64,000 nucleotides of DNA from Stomorhina lunata (GCA_933228675.1 OW121741.1:37415952-37479951), one strand, 5' to 3'; counted from the first letter of the stretch, positions 10,778 to 23,710 are shown. The notes: generated by a model not told the origin, from the sequence alone. Numbers and translations: made by a program.

Positions 10778-13080
10778 TTTCTAACAAAAGCTTTGAATAG
10801 AAAACAATATTTAACAAATCATTAAACAACTAATCTTTTGCAGATACAAGACACGCACTTAATAATTTAGCGCCAAATTCCGATAATTTACCTGTTGAAA
10901 TATAATTGTTTGAAATCTAATAGCTAATTTCCCACCATCCCACTGTGCATCGTCAGCATACACTAACCATTTATATTCAAGTTAATTTTAATTCCATTAA
11001 TAGGTATTTAATTTACGAAAAGAATCCACAGTAGTGTAGAGATGACATTTCCCTGTGGTCTACCTCTAGTGTTTAACATTTTTTAGTTAAATATTTAAAA
11101 TCTTTGGATTTAATTACATGATTAAAAGAATAACAAAACGTCTGCGATACAAAATGATAACTGGTGTTGCCATACGAAATTTTTATTTGTTTACATCCAA
11201 CAGCTGATTATTTGTTATCATTATTAAAGTCAAGTGGTGCTAACGTTTAGTTGATAAACAAAGAAAAATGTTATGAAAAACGCGTAATATGTATTGTAAA
11301 TAAAAACGCTTAATAACAATTAAGGGTATGTTTTACTATTGGATAAAATCTTAAAAATTAAATTAATTAATTTAATTATTTATAATCAAATAATTATTTA
11401 ACAATTAGTATATTTGTTTTGATTATTGAACTTATTTAAAGTTAAGAAGAATTGAAATTGTGTGAGAACAAAATAATTTGTATATGTTATGTTACGTGAA
11501 GATGGCAGGTTAGTTATTCTACACGACGCATTAGGAAAAATTGAGAGTTCCTTTATTCGTTAAGTTAACGTCGTATTGAACAGTACGTTACAGCGGATAC
11601 ACAACTTTATTTTGTACTAACAATATAATACAGAAATACATTTTTTTTATATATTTAAAAATAAATAAGACAAACCAAAAGTTAAATTATACAAAATTTT
11701 AATGAATTAAAAAGATATATAAAGAATATTTAATAAATTACTTTTAATAAAAATTAAGTGAAAAGAAGAAAATAAGTTAAAAAATTTAAGTGAAAAAATA
11801 TATCTAAAAGTGTTTTTGTGTACAAGGAGAAAACTACCTTATGGATAAAAATTGTTAGTAACATTTGCTATAAACTCAAATGTCTAGTAAGTTTTTGTTC
11901 TTTTTACAGGGGAGGAGTAGTGTTTTTCTTTTCTAATATACACAAGATGTAGATACTTATGTGTTTACACAAAAAGGCTAATAAAAATGTTTTTCTTTTT
12001 TGTTCTTCGCAACGAACACTAAAACATTTAAATATGCACTTCAAAGATACTTCTAATATGAATAAGTATTTCATTTAAAAGCACATTTTGTGTGCTTGTA
12101 TTTTTAATGGGATTTCTTAATTATTGCACATACTATTAAAAAAAAAACATGCTTGTTTTTTTTTCAATATTTGCCGGCATTTGAAAATATGTTGTCGGAA
12201 AAGATTACCGGTAAACGGTTTACATTCACATTTACAAACCTCTATAGATACACAGCCCAGCCACCAAAACTATTGGTTTGAGATAAATGTTCGCTATTTG
12301 AACCGAATACGATTTAGCCATACCGACGAACCAAAATAACACCGCAACCTATTTCTTTCCTCAATATAATTTTGTAGACAAAAAACAAATTTCATTTAAA
12401 AGAAATGGTATAAAAAATTGTACTATTGTTTGCTATATTGGCTGCTTAGATATATCATTAATAACATTTTCGCTGCTAAGGAAATTATATATTGTACTAG
12501 TATATTTCTATGGTAACCTTTAAAAAGTTTTAATTCTAGGCCGATTAAAAATTATGAACTTTTAAAACTTATAAATTACTGTAAAATATTTTTAATTAAA
12601 TGAGTTCATTATAACTAAGATGAATGAATATACAACATGGTTATATTATAAAATATATAGTTTAATATCTTTAATCTCCCCCATTGCAATAAAATACAAT
12701 AGATTAACTTTTAATAGTGGTCGAGCACGATAGGAAGGGCAATTTATTGATTTTTTTCTTTATGAGGATGTACTTTTCTTATACTGCAAGCAAAAATAAA
12801 ATAACAGTAACAAATACAAAATGTGGAATATTAGGGTATGTTGAATCTAATATACCCTATATTATCGATATTTCTGGATGTTTAAGTTTAAATAACACTG
12901 GTCTATAATTAAATTGGGTTTAAAATAAAGCATAAAGAGGGTTTTGAATAAAATTTATCATTGTATTAAGTTAAATAAAACTTAATCTGTGTAATAAAAA
13001 AATACGTAAATTAATAGATATCTTGTACAAGTTCGTCTTTATATACTGACATATTATTTTTTCATACTTACTTAAATAGC
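10778..13080. other. AT-rich intergenic DNA, no gene supported
   Basis: 2.3 kb without a recognised gene or repeat. Two stretches (about 11160-11335 and 11500-11600) are less simple in sequence and could be leader or regulatory DNA; short reading frames at 12124-12339 and 12717-12908 have no recognisable motif and biased composition. Confidence 0.35.
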
Positions 13081-13329
13081 CCATATTTACAACCTATTAG
13101 GTCAAAGGAAGAGCATATTTCATAATTCCACGCGTTTCATTCTTGTGCACATATTCCCCAATTTCTTAGGCCAAGCTTTAAAAAATTATCTTCTACGTGG
13201 TCTTTCCATCGAAGTTAAGGTCATCCTGTTCTTCGAGTTATAGAGTTTAATTTTAGTTATTACAGAAAGGACTATTTTAGTCTAAAATAGCATCTGTTGG
13301 CAAGTATGATTCTCATCATTCGATTTCCA

Positions 13330-13925
13330 AACTTGTGACATGTTCACAGCGGTACCTTCTTCTTCTATTTTCCTTGACGTCCAGTGAAGCATATGGCCTC
13401 AACTATTTATCCTATCATATCGGATTGTATTGCGAGATGTAAGGCATACGTCATTCCAATAGTTTTCTGCTTGCGACTCCTCAATTGGCCCTCTCCACTT
13501 TCTAGCATAGATGCCAACGAAGCTCTTGTCGAGCAATGTTGATATTTGGCTATCAATCCCTGTGGATTACAACGAAGCGCTTGTCGAGCAATGTTGGTAT
13601 TTGGCCTTCATCACCATTTCCGTTGACATACCTCTATAGAAGCAGGGATTTGGTTTGTCGCGTTTAAAATATCTTTATTCCTTATGCGATTTGGCCTACA
13701 TATATAATATATTATCAATGGCATTTATGCGTTTCAAAGTTTCGCAACCGTAATACAAGGTTGACTTGACATTCGAGTTGTATATCTGTAACTTGGTTGT
13801 TTATATGCCATCATTTCCAAATAGCTCGGAGATTGCCGAATGCAGATTTTGATTTGATAATACGCGATTCAATGTCCTTGTCGGCGGAACCTATTGTAGA
13901 TACCAAACTTCCAAAGTAATTAAAG
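13330..13925 (-). mobile_element. LINE fragment, RTE-like C-terminal tail (family A)
   Basis: Reverse complement of the sequence family that encodes RKWRWIGHTLRRPNTNIARQ and NRVRYKRMV (best seen at 24.6-24.9 kb), the C-terminal tail of RTE/Bov-B-like endonuclease-reverse transcriptases. Here a piece around the ARQALRW codons ('cgaagc.cttgtcgagcaatgttg') is present twice, at about 13516 and 13570. Confidence 0.75.
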
Positions 13926-15080
13926 GTACCTTCTTTTGTTATCCTTAACTCCCAGTGGAGCATAGAGCCTTAACCATTCTTTTATATCGAAATCTATTGC
14001 GAGATGTCAGGCATATGTCATTTTAAGAATAGTTTGCTGCTTCAACTCCGTATCAATTGACGTTCTCTACGTTCTAGCAGGTGCACCAATACGACGGCCG
14101 CTTTCCTATAGATTCCAACGAAGCACTTGTCGAGCAATGTTGGTATGTTGTCTTCGAATTGTGTGGCCTATCCACCATTTCTGTTGACATATCTCTTTAG
14201 AACAGGAATTTGATCTGTCGCGTTAAGTAGATCTTCATTTCATATGAGATTCGGCCACCATATATTAAGGATTTGCCGTAAGCATTTGTTTGCAAAGGTT
14301 TGTAGGCGCTTATCGGTGGCATTTGTGTGTTTTCAAGTTTCGCAACCGTAATACAAGATGGACTTGGTTGTTGCTGATATTTCCAAATATCTCGGAGAAT
14401 ACCGAATGCAGATTTTGCCTTATCAATACTTGATTCAATATCCTCGTCGGCGCCACCTTTTGTAGAGACCAAACTACCAAAGGTATTTTCACATCCAATA
14501 ACTTCGTTATCCACATTGATGTGTCGATGGGTTTGCGCCATAGCCTCCAGGCATAAACTTTGTCTTGGAAATACTGACTTCTAGCCCAGCTTTCCGTTAC
14601 TCAACAGTGATGGCGTTTGTATTTTCTTAAAGGTGAACTAAGCTTTGGATTAAGAGACATACGTCATCGGCGTATTCCAAGCTCTCGAGTTGTTCAAAGG
14701 GTGTCCATTGGATACCGCGTCTACCATTCAGAGCCGAGCGCATTATGTTGTCGATGACGTGGATAAAAAGTAGAGATGGCAAGATACACACTTGCCCTAC
14801 TTTAGTAGTAACTTAGAACGGATTTGACAATTTATCCTTTTGTAGGACTCGGACTGATTTTACGATTTTTCAAAATTCTGCACAGCTCATATTGACACTG
14901 TCGATAAATAAGGACCCGGAATTCATTGCATTGCTCTAATACTATTCTTACCGTGTTGAATAGATTAACACAAAAACTGTTCTCTCTGAACCCAAACTGA
15001 TTTTCGCGGAGTGTAGAGGAAATTACTCGATTTAGTACCTTGCTCGTTTTTGGAACAAGTGTTATTTCCCTAATGTTGTT
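13926..15080 (-). mobile_element. LINE fragment, RTE-like reverse transcriptase plus tail (family A)
   Basis: In minus orientation from about 14810 it reads CILPSLLFIHVIDNIMRSAL and then LESLEYADDVCLL, i.e. RT motif B and the YADD catalytic motif C; downstream (14.54-14.2 kb) come the STKGGADEDIE segment and the C-terminal tail. Upstream, 14.83-15.08 kb matches the fingers region also seen at 22.0-22.3 kb. Frames are broken by indels, so it is a relic, but one of the longest in the window. Confidence 0.8.
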
Positions 15081-15690
15081 GGTATTTTGACTAGTATATA
15101 TTTATCCAGACGGTACTAATCACATGCGGTCAAATCCAAGTGTACTGTCTGCTTGTAGAAAACATCAGTTTTGTTTTTGTTTCATTAACAGCTAGACCTA
15201 TTTACATTGATTCCCATGATATTCATGTCATTGTCATACGCCGGCAAACGGTAGTGATTTCTGTTGAAAAATGTCTCAGTTGTATTTACTGTAAAATCGA
15301 ACTTCTTTTGCGCGTGAAGTTTAATATTCACAGTTGAGATCAAGAATTGACCAAGATAAGTCTGGGCTTACTAAGTAAGGACCGATTACAACGTCACTTA
15401 GTACTCAACATCCCCCAAATCACCCATATTATTCAGTACATTTTTTCGAAAAATTTTCAATTAAATATTTTCTAATTGCTTTTGTAACCTTTTTGAAGGA
15501 GGTAGTACACTTACACTTTAAATCAGACATGTTTTGGGATATATTTTTTGTGTACTTTCCGATCGGCTAAAACCATATCGTGCATTTCTTTAATTGTTTC
15601 GGATGTAAAGTATACTCAAACTGGCTTTTTTTAGTTCGAATCAGTTCGTGTGTTTTTCTGCAAAAAGCAAAACATTAGTGCTTTGTAGAC
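15081..15690. other. Spacer with LINE family A 3' end piece
   Basis: Mostly unassigned. The stretch 15355-15425 ('agtctgggcttactaagtaaggaccgat...') matches 39258-39330 and lies next to family A copies in both places, so it is probably the 3' UTR of that LINE. Confidence 0.4.
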
Positions 15691-16340
15691 AGAAATCTCT
15701 ATATGTATTTAGTCCTTTAATTCCTTGTAGAGCGTACTACCTCAGCAAATGTATCACTTTCATCGATACTCCGAAATCCCCCAACTCGTTCTCAGTTTGA
15801 CGCCTCCACGTGAGTGCGAATAATTGTTTGTAACAGCTCTTGAACGTTATGCAACCATAGATCTTGGTTTGAAATTGTAACAGACGCTGATTGACAATTA
15901 CTCGTAATCTGCTCATCTTTCGACTCGAAATATTCACAACCATATATGAGCACAGATTTAACATTTGTGTTAAAAACATTAAGTTTGATGATCGTCGAGA
16001 TATTTTGAGATCTACTGACTTTATTGAGAATTCCACAATCTTGCTTTGTATATCCTATTTTACATATCTTCTCCGCTGCCATCTCTTTTTCCATCAAGAC
16101 AAATTTTAGATTCATTCGCTATGACATGGTTTTCCTAATGTTAATTTGATGGCCAGCTGAAGCAGCACGGGAGGCAAAGGCTTACATTTTTGAGAAACGA
16201 TGTAAAAAAGACATATTAGTGTAATCGATGTCATCTAATATAAATATCATGAAGACCGACGAAATATCATATTATTGCCCAGACATCGAGTGACCTAATA
16301 CAACATCAAGTTCTATGTTGAATAGCAGTGGAGACAGTAC
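15691..16340 (-). mobile_element. LINE fragment, RTE-like reverse transcriptase (family A)
   Basis: The minus strand carries CVLSPLLFNIELDVVLG near 16340-16280 (RT motif B) and, lower down, FNTNVKSVLIYGCEYF near 15980-15930, which matches the highly typical FNTNVKSVLLYGCETW motif behind the RT domain of RTE/Bov-B-like elements. Several stops and shifts. Confidence 0.75.
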
Positions 16341-16499
16341 ACACTTTGGCGGACACTAATGGGTTTGCTTTGTGAATCTTAATAAAGAATACTGCAGAAT
16401 GCGTTGTTTTAAAGCTCCTTGATGAGTCGTTTAATCTTTTTGGAGACTCCTTTGCAGATCGCGCCGTGTTCGAATGTATCAGAAAATCCAAACAGCATA

Positions 16500-16885
16500 A
16501 CTGAGAACAATCTTCGACGACATTTTTTTTTACTCATAAAGCCCTCCAAGGACAAAGCATTGTATACAAATTAGTTAGGAAATGTAGATTAGCTCTAAAA
16601 GACTAACCGATCAAGTAGAAGGTTAGACTGCCTTGGGTTCCTGGTCATTGCGACATCGAAGTCAGCCTATTCTCTGGGATAAAAAGGGATTTCCAACTGG
16701 GATGAGGGAATTCTAACTACTTGCAGATTGTGGACTCGTGCGAATCGTTTGAACACATACTCTGCAACTGTCCTATGCTTTAAAATCGAAGGCTTAAACT
16801 TCTAGGTAGCAGATTTTACGAGGAACTTCGCGACATCCGGTAGTGTAAACTGACTCAGATAAGTCTCTACCAATCTGTCGTAACA
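16500..16885 (+). mobile_element. LINE fragment, RNase H and C-terminal cysteine motif (family J)
   Basis: The plus strand reads LPWVPGHCDIE near 16630-16660 (RNase H WVPGH.DI.GNE motif) and then a C-terminal region with FEHILCNCPML-like codons (about 16750-16780) followed by LKLLGSRFYEELRDIR. This matches copies at 26.9-27.2 and 47.8 kb. Broken by stops. Confidence 0.65.
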
Positions 16886-16889
16886 CTAG

Positions 16890-17870
16890 CTATTTTTATT
16901 TTGGACGAACACTTAGAGAATGACGCCTACTTATGCGTTGCATTGTGATGGAACTAGGAAATAAGGTTATGGGTAGGAGGATAGAGCGAATAGTGTTTGT
17001 GGATATTTGATTTAAACCTTTTGATATTATAATTAGTAGGAAAGACTTCTGCCGGAATGTTGTTCCAAATTCGTACTGTGCTGCTAAAGAACGAATTTTC
17101 TCTAAAGTGTGCTGTCCGATCCACTGGTCAATCAACTACAAAGGAATGAACTCTTGTTGAGTTTTGTTTGCTACGAAGGAATCTAAGGGTTTCAAGAACG
17201 TGATCTCTAATTTTGTTTGAGCACATGTCATTGTAGTAGCGATAGAACAGTGAAATACAACTAACATAGCGACGATATTCCAGTGAGTCAATAGAGTTGG
17301 CTAACCTACTGTCACTGATAAGTATCTTTGCCCTCTCTTGTACACGATCAAGCAGCTCTAAAATAGACCTTGCAGCATCGGCCCATACATGAGAGTTGTA
17401 CCATGGTTTTGGTTGGATGGAGATCAGTTGGTGTGAAGTATGTCTTTCACCGTTTTAGAAATCCGAGACACTTGAACGCTTCTTTCGACACTTAAAAGTT
17501 GGTTTTATTTTGATGCCCTGAACTTTAAGAGTTTCTGATTCCTCAATATTTGTAACACCCAAAATTATAGAATCAACATTATGCGTTTTGTGTACTTGCA
17601 CACAACATTGGGCATTAAAATCGACCCTATTCACCCGACTCCAATTGGAGGTTTTTATTATGTCGGAATTCAAAAAGTGTCATTCATGTTTTGTCTCATA
17701 GTATCAATTTCCAACATGCTTGGCCTATAGTTAAATGAATACGAGTGGTAAATATTGCTATAATCTGCAAAAGTGTAGATAGGTTTGGAAGTTTGACATA
17801 GAATTTCATTAAGAAATATAAGAAAAATAGTAGGAGAAAGCTTGTTACCTCTAATACAACTATTTCTTTT
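16890..17870 (-). mobile_element. LINE fragment, third family (B), reverse transcriptase C-terminal part
   Basis: In the minus frame it contains YNSHVWAD (about 17400-17380), LDRVQERAKILISD, the segment encoding YRYYNDMCS, and VDRTAHFRENSFFSSTV; all are diagnostic of one insect LINE whose post-RT region ends '..RMWNKLPAEVF'. The best parallel copies are 19.08-19.74 kb (minus) and 27.77-28.05 kb (plus). Relic with many shifts. Confidence 0.7.
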
Positions 17871-17992
17871 CTTAACTTATTTCTTCTAGTTTTCGTGCTG
17901 CTCTCTATACTCTCTTAGAATACAATGGACCCAAAAGGTCTAAAAGTGAATGTGGCATTAATTAAAGACACTGCCTTTCAAACCTAACCTGA
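17871..17992 (+). repeat. LINE family J 3' UTR piece
   Basis: 'tttcttctag..ctctctatactctcttagaatacaatgga' through 'cctttcaaacctaacct' parallels the 3' end of the copy at 27.36-27.48 kb (pyrimidine-rich, then 'tttcaaaccttacct'). Confidence 0.45.
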
Positions 17993-19079
17993 CTCTAGGT
18001 TTGAGAGAGGTAATTTATTTCTTCTTGTCAGCATCCTAACTCTCAAAAAAAGATTCCGATAATATTAAACCATAATATTTGCGTTATTATTCGTTCTACG
18101 AACATTATTATCCGAGTCGGAAAGATTACCCCATTTTAGAGTTTGCATCAATAAACCTCACTTCGATATTAATATTTATGTTATTGATTCTATGTTATAA
18201 AACTAAGCCTAACCAATATTGCTGTGGACCCTACATATGTACCTACAAACATTTGAAAATAGCTACAAATAAATTTCACTTAAAAAGCCATAATATTCTT
18301 TAAGACATACATAAGTACACATAATAATAAAAATCATTCTTTCTTTCATAAAGAACACATGTCCCTATTTAGACAAATACTTACATACATATTAATAAAT
18401 ATGTATGTATGTACCTTAAGGATTCTATATGCCAGGTGTGTTTATTTTTCAGCATTATATGACCAGGTTCATTTTGTTCACAAGTGGATGAATGTATGTA
18501 TGTATTTTTTTTATATTTTGTTCCTACTTTATGTTGCAAAATAAAAACTTGTCTTTTTTTTAAGGTATTATGTTATAAGTATGTATACATTTTTTTTTCA
18601 TAAGAACTCATTCATACTTTAGCTGCGTTTTAGTACACGAAATTGTGTACAAGTTTGTATTGAAAGATTTTGTTTTCTTGCTTAAAAATCTTCTTCAAAA
18701 ATCTGTTTAATAAACACTATGTAGAATCCGGTAACCTTCGCTGTCTTCTTATATATGCGGGTGAAGAGTAGGGGTTTTACTTACTTCTTATGTTCTTAAA
18801 TGTAAAAACATACATATTACAAAAATTATTTTCTAAAGGGATCGATGTTAACCTGATCCGATCCTGACACTTTTTCTCCGAACTACTTCTTAATATGAGG
18901 GGTAAAAGATCTTCTTGATAAAATGAAAAATAACATGTAAGAGGAATATTTTTAATAACCTTCACCAATGGTGCTTCAAAAGTAAAATACAGAACGGAAC
19001 AAGTTTTTGGTCAATTACAAGTATTTATGTATGCTGGACTGTACCGCGCTTGTATGGCGATTTTTTTAATATACTCATA
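17993..19079. other. AT-rich spacer, no gene
   Basis: Simple TATG/TA-rich stretches (about 18360-18520). Open frames here are short, biased in composition and lack motifs. Confidence 0.4.
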
Positions 19080-19738
19080 CCCTCCAGTCTTTTTTCTTTT
19101 GATCCCAATAATCGAAATATGAATATGATTGCGGCAAAAGAACGAGTTTTCTCTATAGTGTGTTGTGCGATCCATTGACCAATCAGTTACAAAGTAATCA
19201 TCTTTCGATAAGTTTCGTGTTCTACGAAGGAATCTAAGAGCACATGTCATTGTAGTAGCGATAGAACAGTGAAACACAAACAACATTGCGACGATGCTCA
19301 AGTGAGGCAATAGAATTTGCTACCCTACTGTCGCCGATAAACACCTTCGCCCTCTCTTGTACACGGTCAAGCAGCTCCAAAATAGACCTTTTGAAGTGCC
19401 GGCACATACATGAGAGTTGTATTCCATTTTCGATCGGATATAGGTGATATCAATTTTAAGAGTTGGAGTGAAGAATGTCTTACACCGCTTGAGAAAGCCG
19501 AGACACTTGAATGCTTCTTTCGACACTTGAAAGATGTGTTCAGTCCAACGGGCATCGTACTGAATTGACATGCCCAGAACTTTAAGAGTTTCTGATTCCT
19601 CAATACTTGTATCAACCAAAATTACAAATAAAGCAATATTATCCATAACGCGTTTATATGTAAGTACACAACATTGGGTTTTAAAATCCACCCTATTCAC
19701 ATGACCCTAACTGGAGATTTAAGTTAGGTCGGAATTTA
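19080..19738 (-). mobile_element. LINE fragment, family B
   Basis: Aligns over ~600 bases with 17.05-17.65 kb. The minus frame 19700-19320 reads IRSKMEYNSHVCAGTSKGLF and ESETLKVLGMSIQYDARW, standard motifs of the post-RT region. It keeps a 126-codon open stretch, longer than in the sister copy. Confidence 0.75.
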
Positions 19739-20100
19739 GCGTAGCGTAACATCAATCTCCTTAATATATTGTGGTCGAATCGCATAAGAAATGAAGATCT
19801 ACTTAATGCGACAATCCAAATCCCTGCTTCCACAGAGGTATGTCAACGGAAATGGCGATGTATAGGCCACACACTTCGAAGGCCAAATACCAACATTACA
19901 AGCGCTTCATTGGAATCCACAAGGAAGCGGCCGCCGTTTTGGTGCACTTGCTAGAACGTGGAGAAGGTCAATTAATACGGAGTTACAAGCAGCAAACTAT
20001 TCATGGAATGATGTATGCCTAACATCTTGCAATAGAGTCCGATATAACAATATGGTTGAGGCCCTATGCTGGGAGTCAAGGATAACAGAAGAAGAATCAA
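19739..20100 (+). mobile_element. LINE fragment, RTE-like tail (family A), inserted between family B pieces
   Basis: The plus strand encodes SNRIRNEDLLNATIQIPAST, then RKWRCIGHTLRRPNTNI and the NRVRYN.MVEALCW..ITEEES end, i.e. the family A C-terminus. It separates two minus-oriented family B segments (19.08-19.74 and 20.10-20.53 kb), suggesting a nested insertion. Confidence 0.8.
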
Positions 20101-20545
20101 TCTCCAACATGCTTGGCCTATGTTTGAATGAATACGAATGGCAAATGTTGCTAACATCTGCAAAAGAGTAGATAGGATTGGAAGTTTGACATAGAATATA
20201 AGAAAAAGGGCAAGAGAAAGAACAGCGGTAACCCCGAATTAATCTTGATCTCGTTCGTTGATATCCCATCTATAACAACTCTTATAGTACGATCTCTGAA
20301 AAAGCTCGATATAAACCGACATCAGCCGTTGCCTATCCCAAAAGCAATAAGTTTTGATAGAAGTGCCACACTCTATCGAATGCGTAGGAAATATCAAGAG
20401 CTATAATTTTACTTTCGCGAAAACGTTGAATAGAAAAACCATTTTTCCGATAGAAGGGCTAATACATCACCTATGGAGCGACCCCTACGAAATATTTGTC
20501 GGTCGTTTAGTAGGTTATTGGACTCTACATATTTTACCAGATGGT
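20101..20545 (-). mobile_element. LINE fragment, family B reverse transcriptase core
   Basis: The minus strand from about 20520 reads FRRGRSIGDVLALLSEKW and, after a shift, KIIALDISYAFDRVWH (RT motif A, with Asp in LDIS.AFDRV). 20.10-20.26 kb matches 17.70-17.86 kb. It continues the family B copy split by the family A piece. Confidence 0.75.
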
Positions 20546-20990
20546 AGTTTATCATTATCTTGGTAGTTTGGTATCTACAAAAGGTGGCGCTGACGAAGAT
20601 ATTGAATCGCGTATTAGAGGTATGTCAACGGAAACGGGGATGAGCGATGGCCACACATTTTGGAGACAAAATATAAACATTGCTCGACAAACCCTTCGTT
20701 GAAATTCAGACGGAAGCGGACGACAGAATTTCAATGCTCGACAAGCCCTTCGTTGGAATCCACAGGTAAGCGGACGTCGTGTTGGTGGACCTGCTAGAAC
20801 ATGGAGAATGTTAATTGATGCGGAGTTGCACGCAGCCAACTATTTATGGAATGACGTGTGTCTAACATCTCGCAATAGAGTTCGATATAAAAGGATGGTT
20901 GAGGCTCTATCCTCCTCTGGGATAACAGAAGAAGAAAGTTTACCATACTTTTCACAACAAATTGGACGACATTTGTCGAGGCTAGCCTGA
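20546..20990 (+). mobile_element. LINE fragment, RTE-like tail (family A)
   Basis: The plus strand starts with YLGSLVSTKGGADEDIESR codons (about 20557-20615), then jumps to the C-terminal tail ending RNRVRYKRMVEALSSSG..EE. The ARQALRW region is duplicated in tandem ('gctcgacaa.cccttcgttg' at about 20680 and 20735). An internal deletion removes the middle of the tail. Confidence 0.8.
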
Positions 20991-21039
20991 CATTACATTA
21001 GCAACCTTCCAACACATAGGAAATTCACCGGCATGGTAT

Positions 21040-21510
21040 AAAGTGCTGAAAAGGTTGGTTAATGGAAGAGCTAACGTCGAAGAGCACTTCTATTATAAAA
21101 CCTAAAACATTAGTCAGTTCGCAGTGCTGTATGTCACCAGCTTCTCATGAAATCTGTTACCTAGAAATTTAAGTGTCTGGTTTTGGATCATAGGACAGTT
21201 TCGTTCGCTCCATCCCTCCTATTTAGCCTATAATTTGGGGCGCAGTGGCCAGTTATAATACCTATGCTTTACCTAAGATTGGTTCTGTTAAGATCCAGCA
21301 AAAACTCAGGCCATAAGGTCCTAGATATTGTGCAAGTAGCCAAGTTATCACAGTTCTTCTCAACGATTCCAGACTTGATGCCCATGAAAAGGTGACATAT
21401 AGTGGTGGTGCTGTTTCTGTCACCGCGAGTGTCAGTTCCTGGCTCAAGCCCTGTCTTCTGACTTTGTAGGCAATTTCATTGTCTTCGATGTCGCAATGGC
21501 CAGGAATACG
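21040..21510 (-). mobile_element. LINE fragment, family J
   Basis: Minus-orientation copy of the jockey-like C-terminal region; 'cattgtcttcgatgtcgcaatggccagg' in reverse encodes PGHCDIEDNE (RNase H), and 'ggccataaggtcctagata' matches 7.13 kb. Confidence 0.65.
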
Positions 21511-21613
21511 GCAAAGTCTTACTTTTTACTACGCTGACAAACTAATGATAGCTTATCTATACGACTGGACTAATTTTAAAGTGATACTACATATTTCCAG
21601 GGCCTTGACGAGC

Positions 21614-22690
21614 TATTCTTCTTCTTCTGTTATCCTTTACTCCCAGTGGAGCATGGGGCCTCAACCATCCTTTTATATCGAACTCTATTGCGAGAAGTTA
21701 AGTATACGTCATTCCATAAATAGTTTGCTGCTTGTAACTCCGCATCAGTTGACATTCTCCACGATCTAGCAGGTCCACCAACACGACGGCCGCTTCCTTG
21801 TGGATTGTTGGTATTTGGCCTTTGAAGTTTATGGCCTATGCACCGCCATTTCCATTGATATACCTCTATAGGAGCAGAAATTTGGTTTGTAGCGTTTAGT
21901 TTATCTTCATTTCTTATGCGATTCGGCCACCATAAAAAGTATAGGTGACAAGATACACCCTTGTCTTACTTTAGTAGTAACTTTGAGCGGATTAGACAAT
22001 TTGCCTTTATATAGAACCCGAGATTAAGAATTAAGTTAAGAATTTTAATTGTCATGTTACGATTTTCTAAAGTTCTCCATAGATAGCACCTATTGACACT
22101 GTCGAAGGCCAGGTCGATAAGCGCTAGGTAAATGGAGGGTGAGGAATTCATAAAATTACTCCACTACTATTCTTACTGTGTTGATTAGAGCAACACAAGA
22201 TTGATTCTTTCGGAACCCAAACTGATTTTCGCGGAGTGTTGCGGAAACTGCGTCGGACGTTCAAAATTACTAGACTTAGTAGTTTGCTCGGTATTGGAAG
22301 AAGGGTTAGAGTGTTTTTTTAGTATTTTGACTAGTATACCTTCATTCCAGGAGGTTGGTAGAGCTTCTGCTTTCCATATTTTATGCACATATGGGTGTCA
22401 CAGTCTCACCGATCCTTCAACATCAGATAAAAGCATCTCCGCTGAGATATTGTCTTTGCCTGGAGCCTTGTTGCGCTTAAGGCTTTTAATGGCTTTTAAT
22501 CACTTCTTGTATTGTTGGTGGGCTGTCTGAAATTCCATTAAATAAACTGTCATGGTTGGTTTCATTATGCACTTCCGTCAGTGCTTCTAATCCATTAGGA
22601 TTGTTTAATGTTGACTTGAAGTGTTCCATCCAGCGAGCTATAAACTATACGTATTCGGATTACCAAAGTTGTACTGTACTGGTTTCTTAA
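21614..22690 (-). mobile_element. LINE fragment, RTE-like reverse transcriptase and tail (family A)
   Basis: Tail (21.61-21.92 kb) joined directly to RT sequence: the minus frame 22151-21966 reads LALIDLAFDSVNRCYLWRTL (RT motif A, LIDL.FDSV) and 22388-22185 reads IWKAEALPTSWNEGILVKI, the fingers motif '.W..E.LP..W..GI.V'. The stretch between the RT core and the tail is deleted. Confidence 0.8.
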
Positions 22691-23710
22691 AATGTTAGTT
22701 AACGATTAGATCCCTTTGCCGATCGTGAAATCAAGTCCCGATCGCGACAAGCAATCAAATAGATTTACAAGGACATTAACTTAAACATTTCAGGGATGGA
22801 ATAACCAAATCATAAGAAACTTAACCAGTTTTTTTCTTGGAAAGGGTAATTAATAGTGGAGGTACAAAAGAAAAAGACATCAGTATAGCGCCAAAAACTT
22901 TGTTGTAGGTTTTTGACTGATTTAAATTTTTCTTCAACGTTTTTTATGTATGTACTTTTATAGCAACATTTGCAAGAATAAAGTCATAACTCAAAACTTA
23001 ATAACGAAAGCGTTGTACTCCGAGTTGGATCCTTGGTAAACTGAGTTGATCAACTAAACGTCTACAAATTAATATTTTCTGACTCATTTGGAAAACTATC
23101 AGTTTGTTGGTATGACTTTATCTTTGCAAATGCATTTTATGAAAAAGGTTTATATTTTTTGGGAACAGGTGCAAGTTTTTTTTCTTTCTTTAAAGCATTC
23201 AAAAAGAAATGACTGTTAAAAGAACTGGTGTAAAAGTTAACAGACAGCAGTTGTTCAGATTGTTATACGTTTTGTATCTGATTTTATATTTCATACTCGT
23301 ACAAAATGTATTCACAACTAAGTATCACCTGCTGCAACTTTTCATAACTGTTTTTTTTTATTTGGTTTCGTTTTTTACCTTAAAGTCAATGAAGGGATTA
23401 AATTTTTGTTTGAATATACAATTATATGTACATAAATGTATACATATAAACATACTTGTATCAAATTTGGCTATATAAAGTGATAATTTTTGGGTTTACC
23501 ATCATGAGTATGTGATCAGGGTAGTCAAAATGTGATGATTTTTATCATCTTTTGATGGCTTTTTTGAATGTAGTCTATGTAGATAAAGTTAAATTAAAAC
23601 ATCTTTTGTGTTAGCTAAGAAATTCGCTTTTTGTATTAGTGTTCTATTTAGGGTCTTAAAGAAGTATGTCATAAATAAAGTCATGCACATAATTATGTGA
23701 ACAGTGCCTA
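22691..23710. other. AT-rich spacer, no gene
   Basis: No motif in the short frames (for example 23209-23478, biased to Leu/Phe/Tyr). Nothing recognised. Confidence 0.4.
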
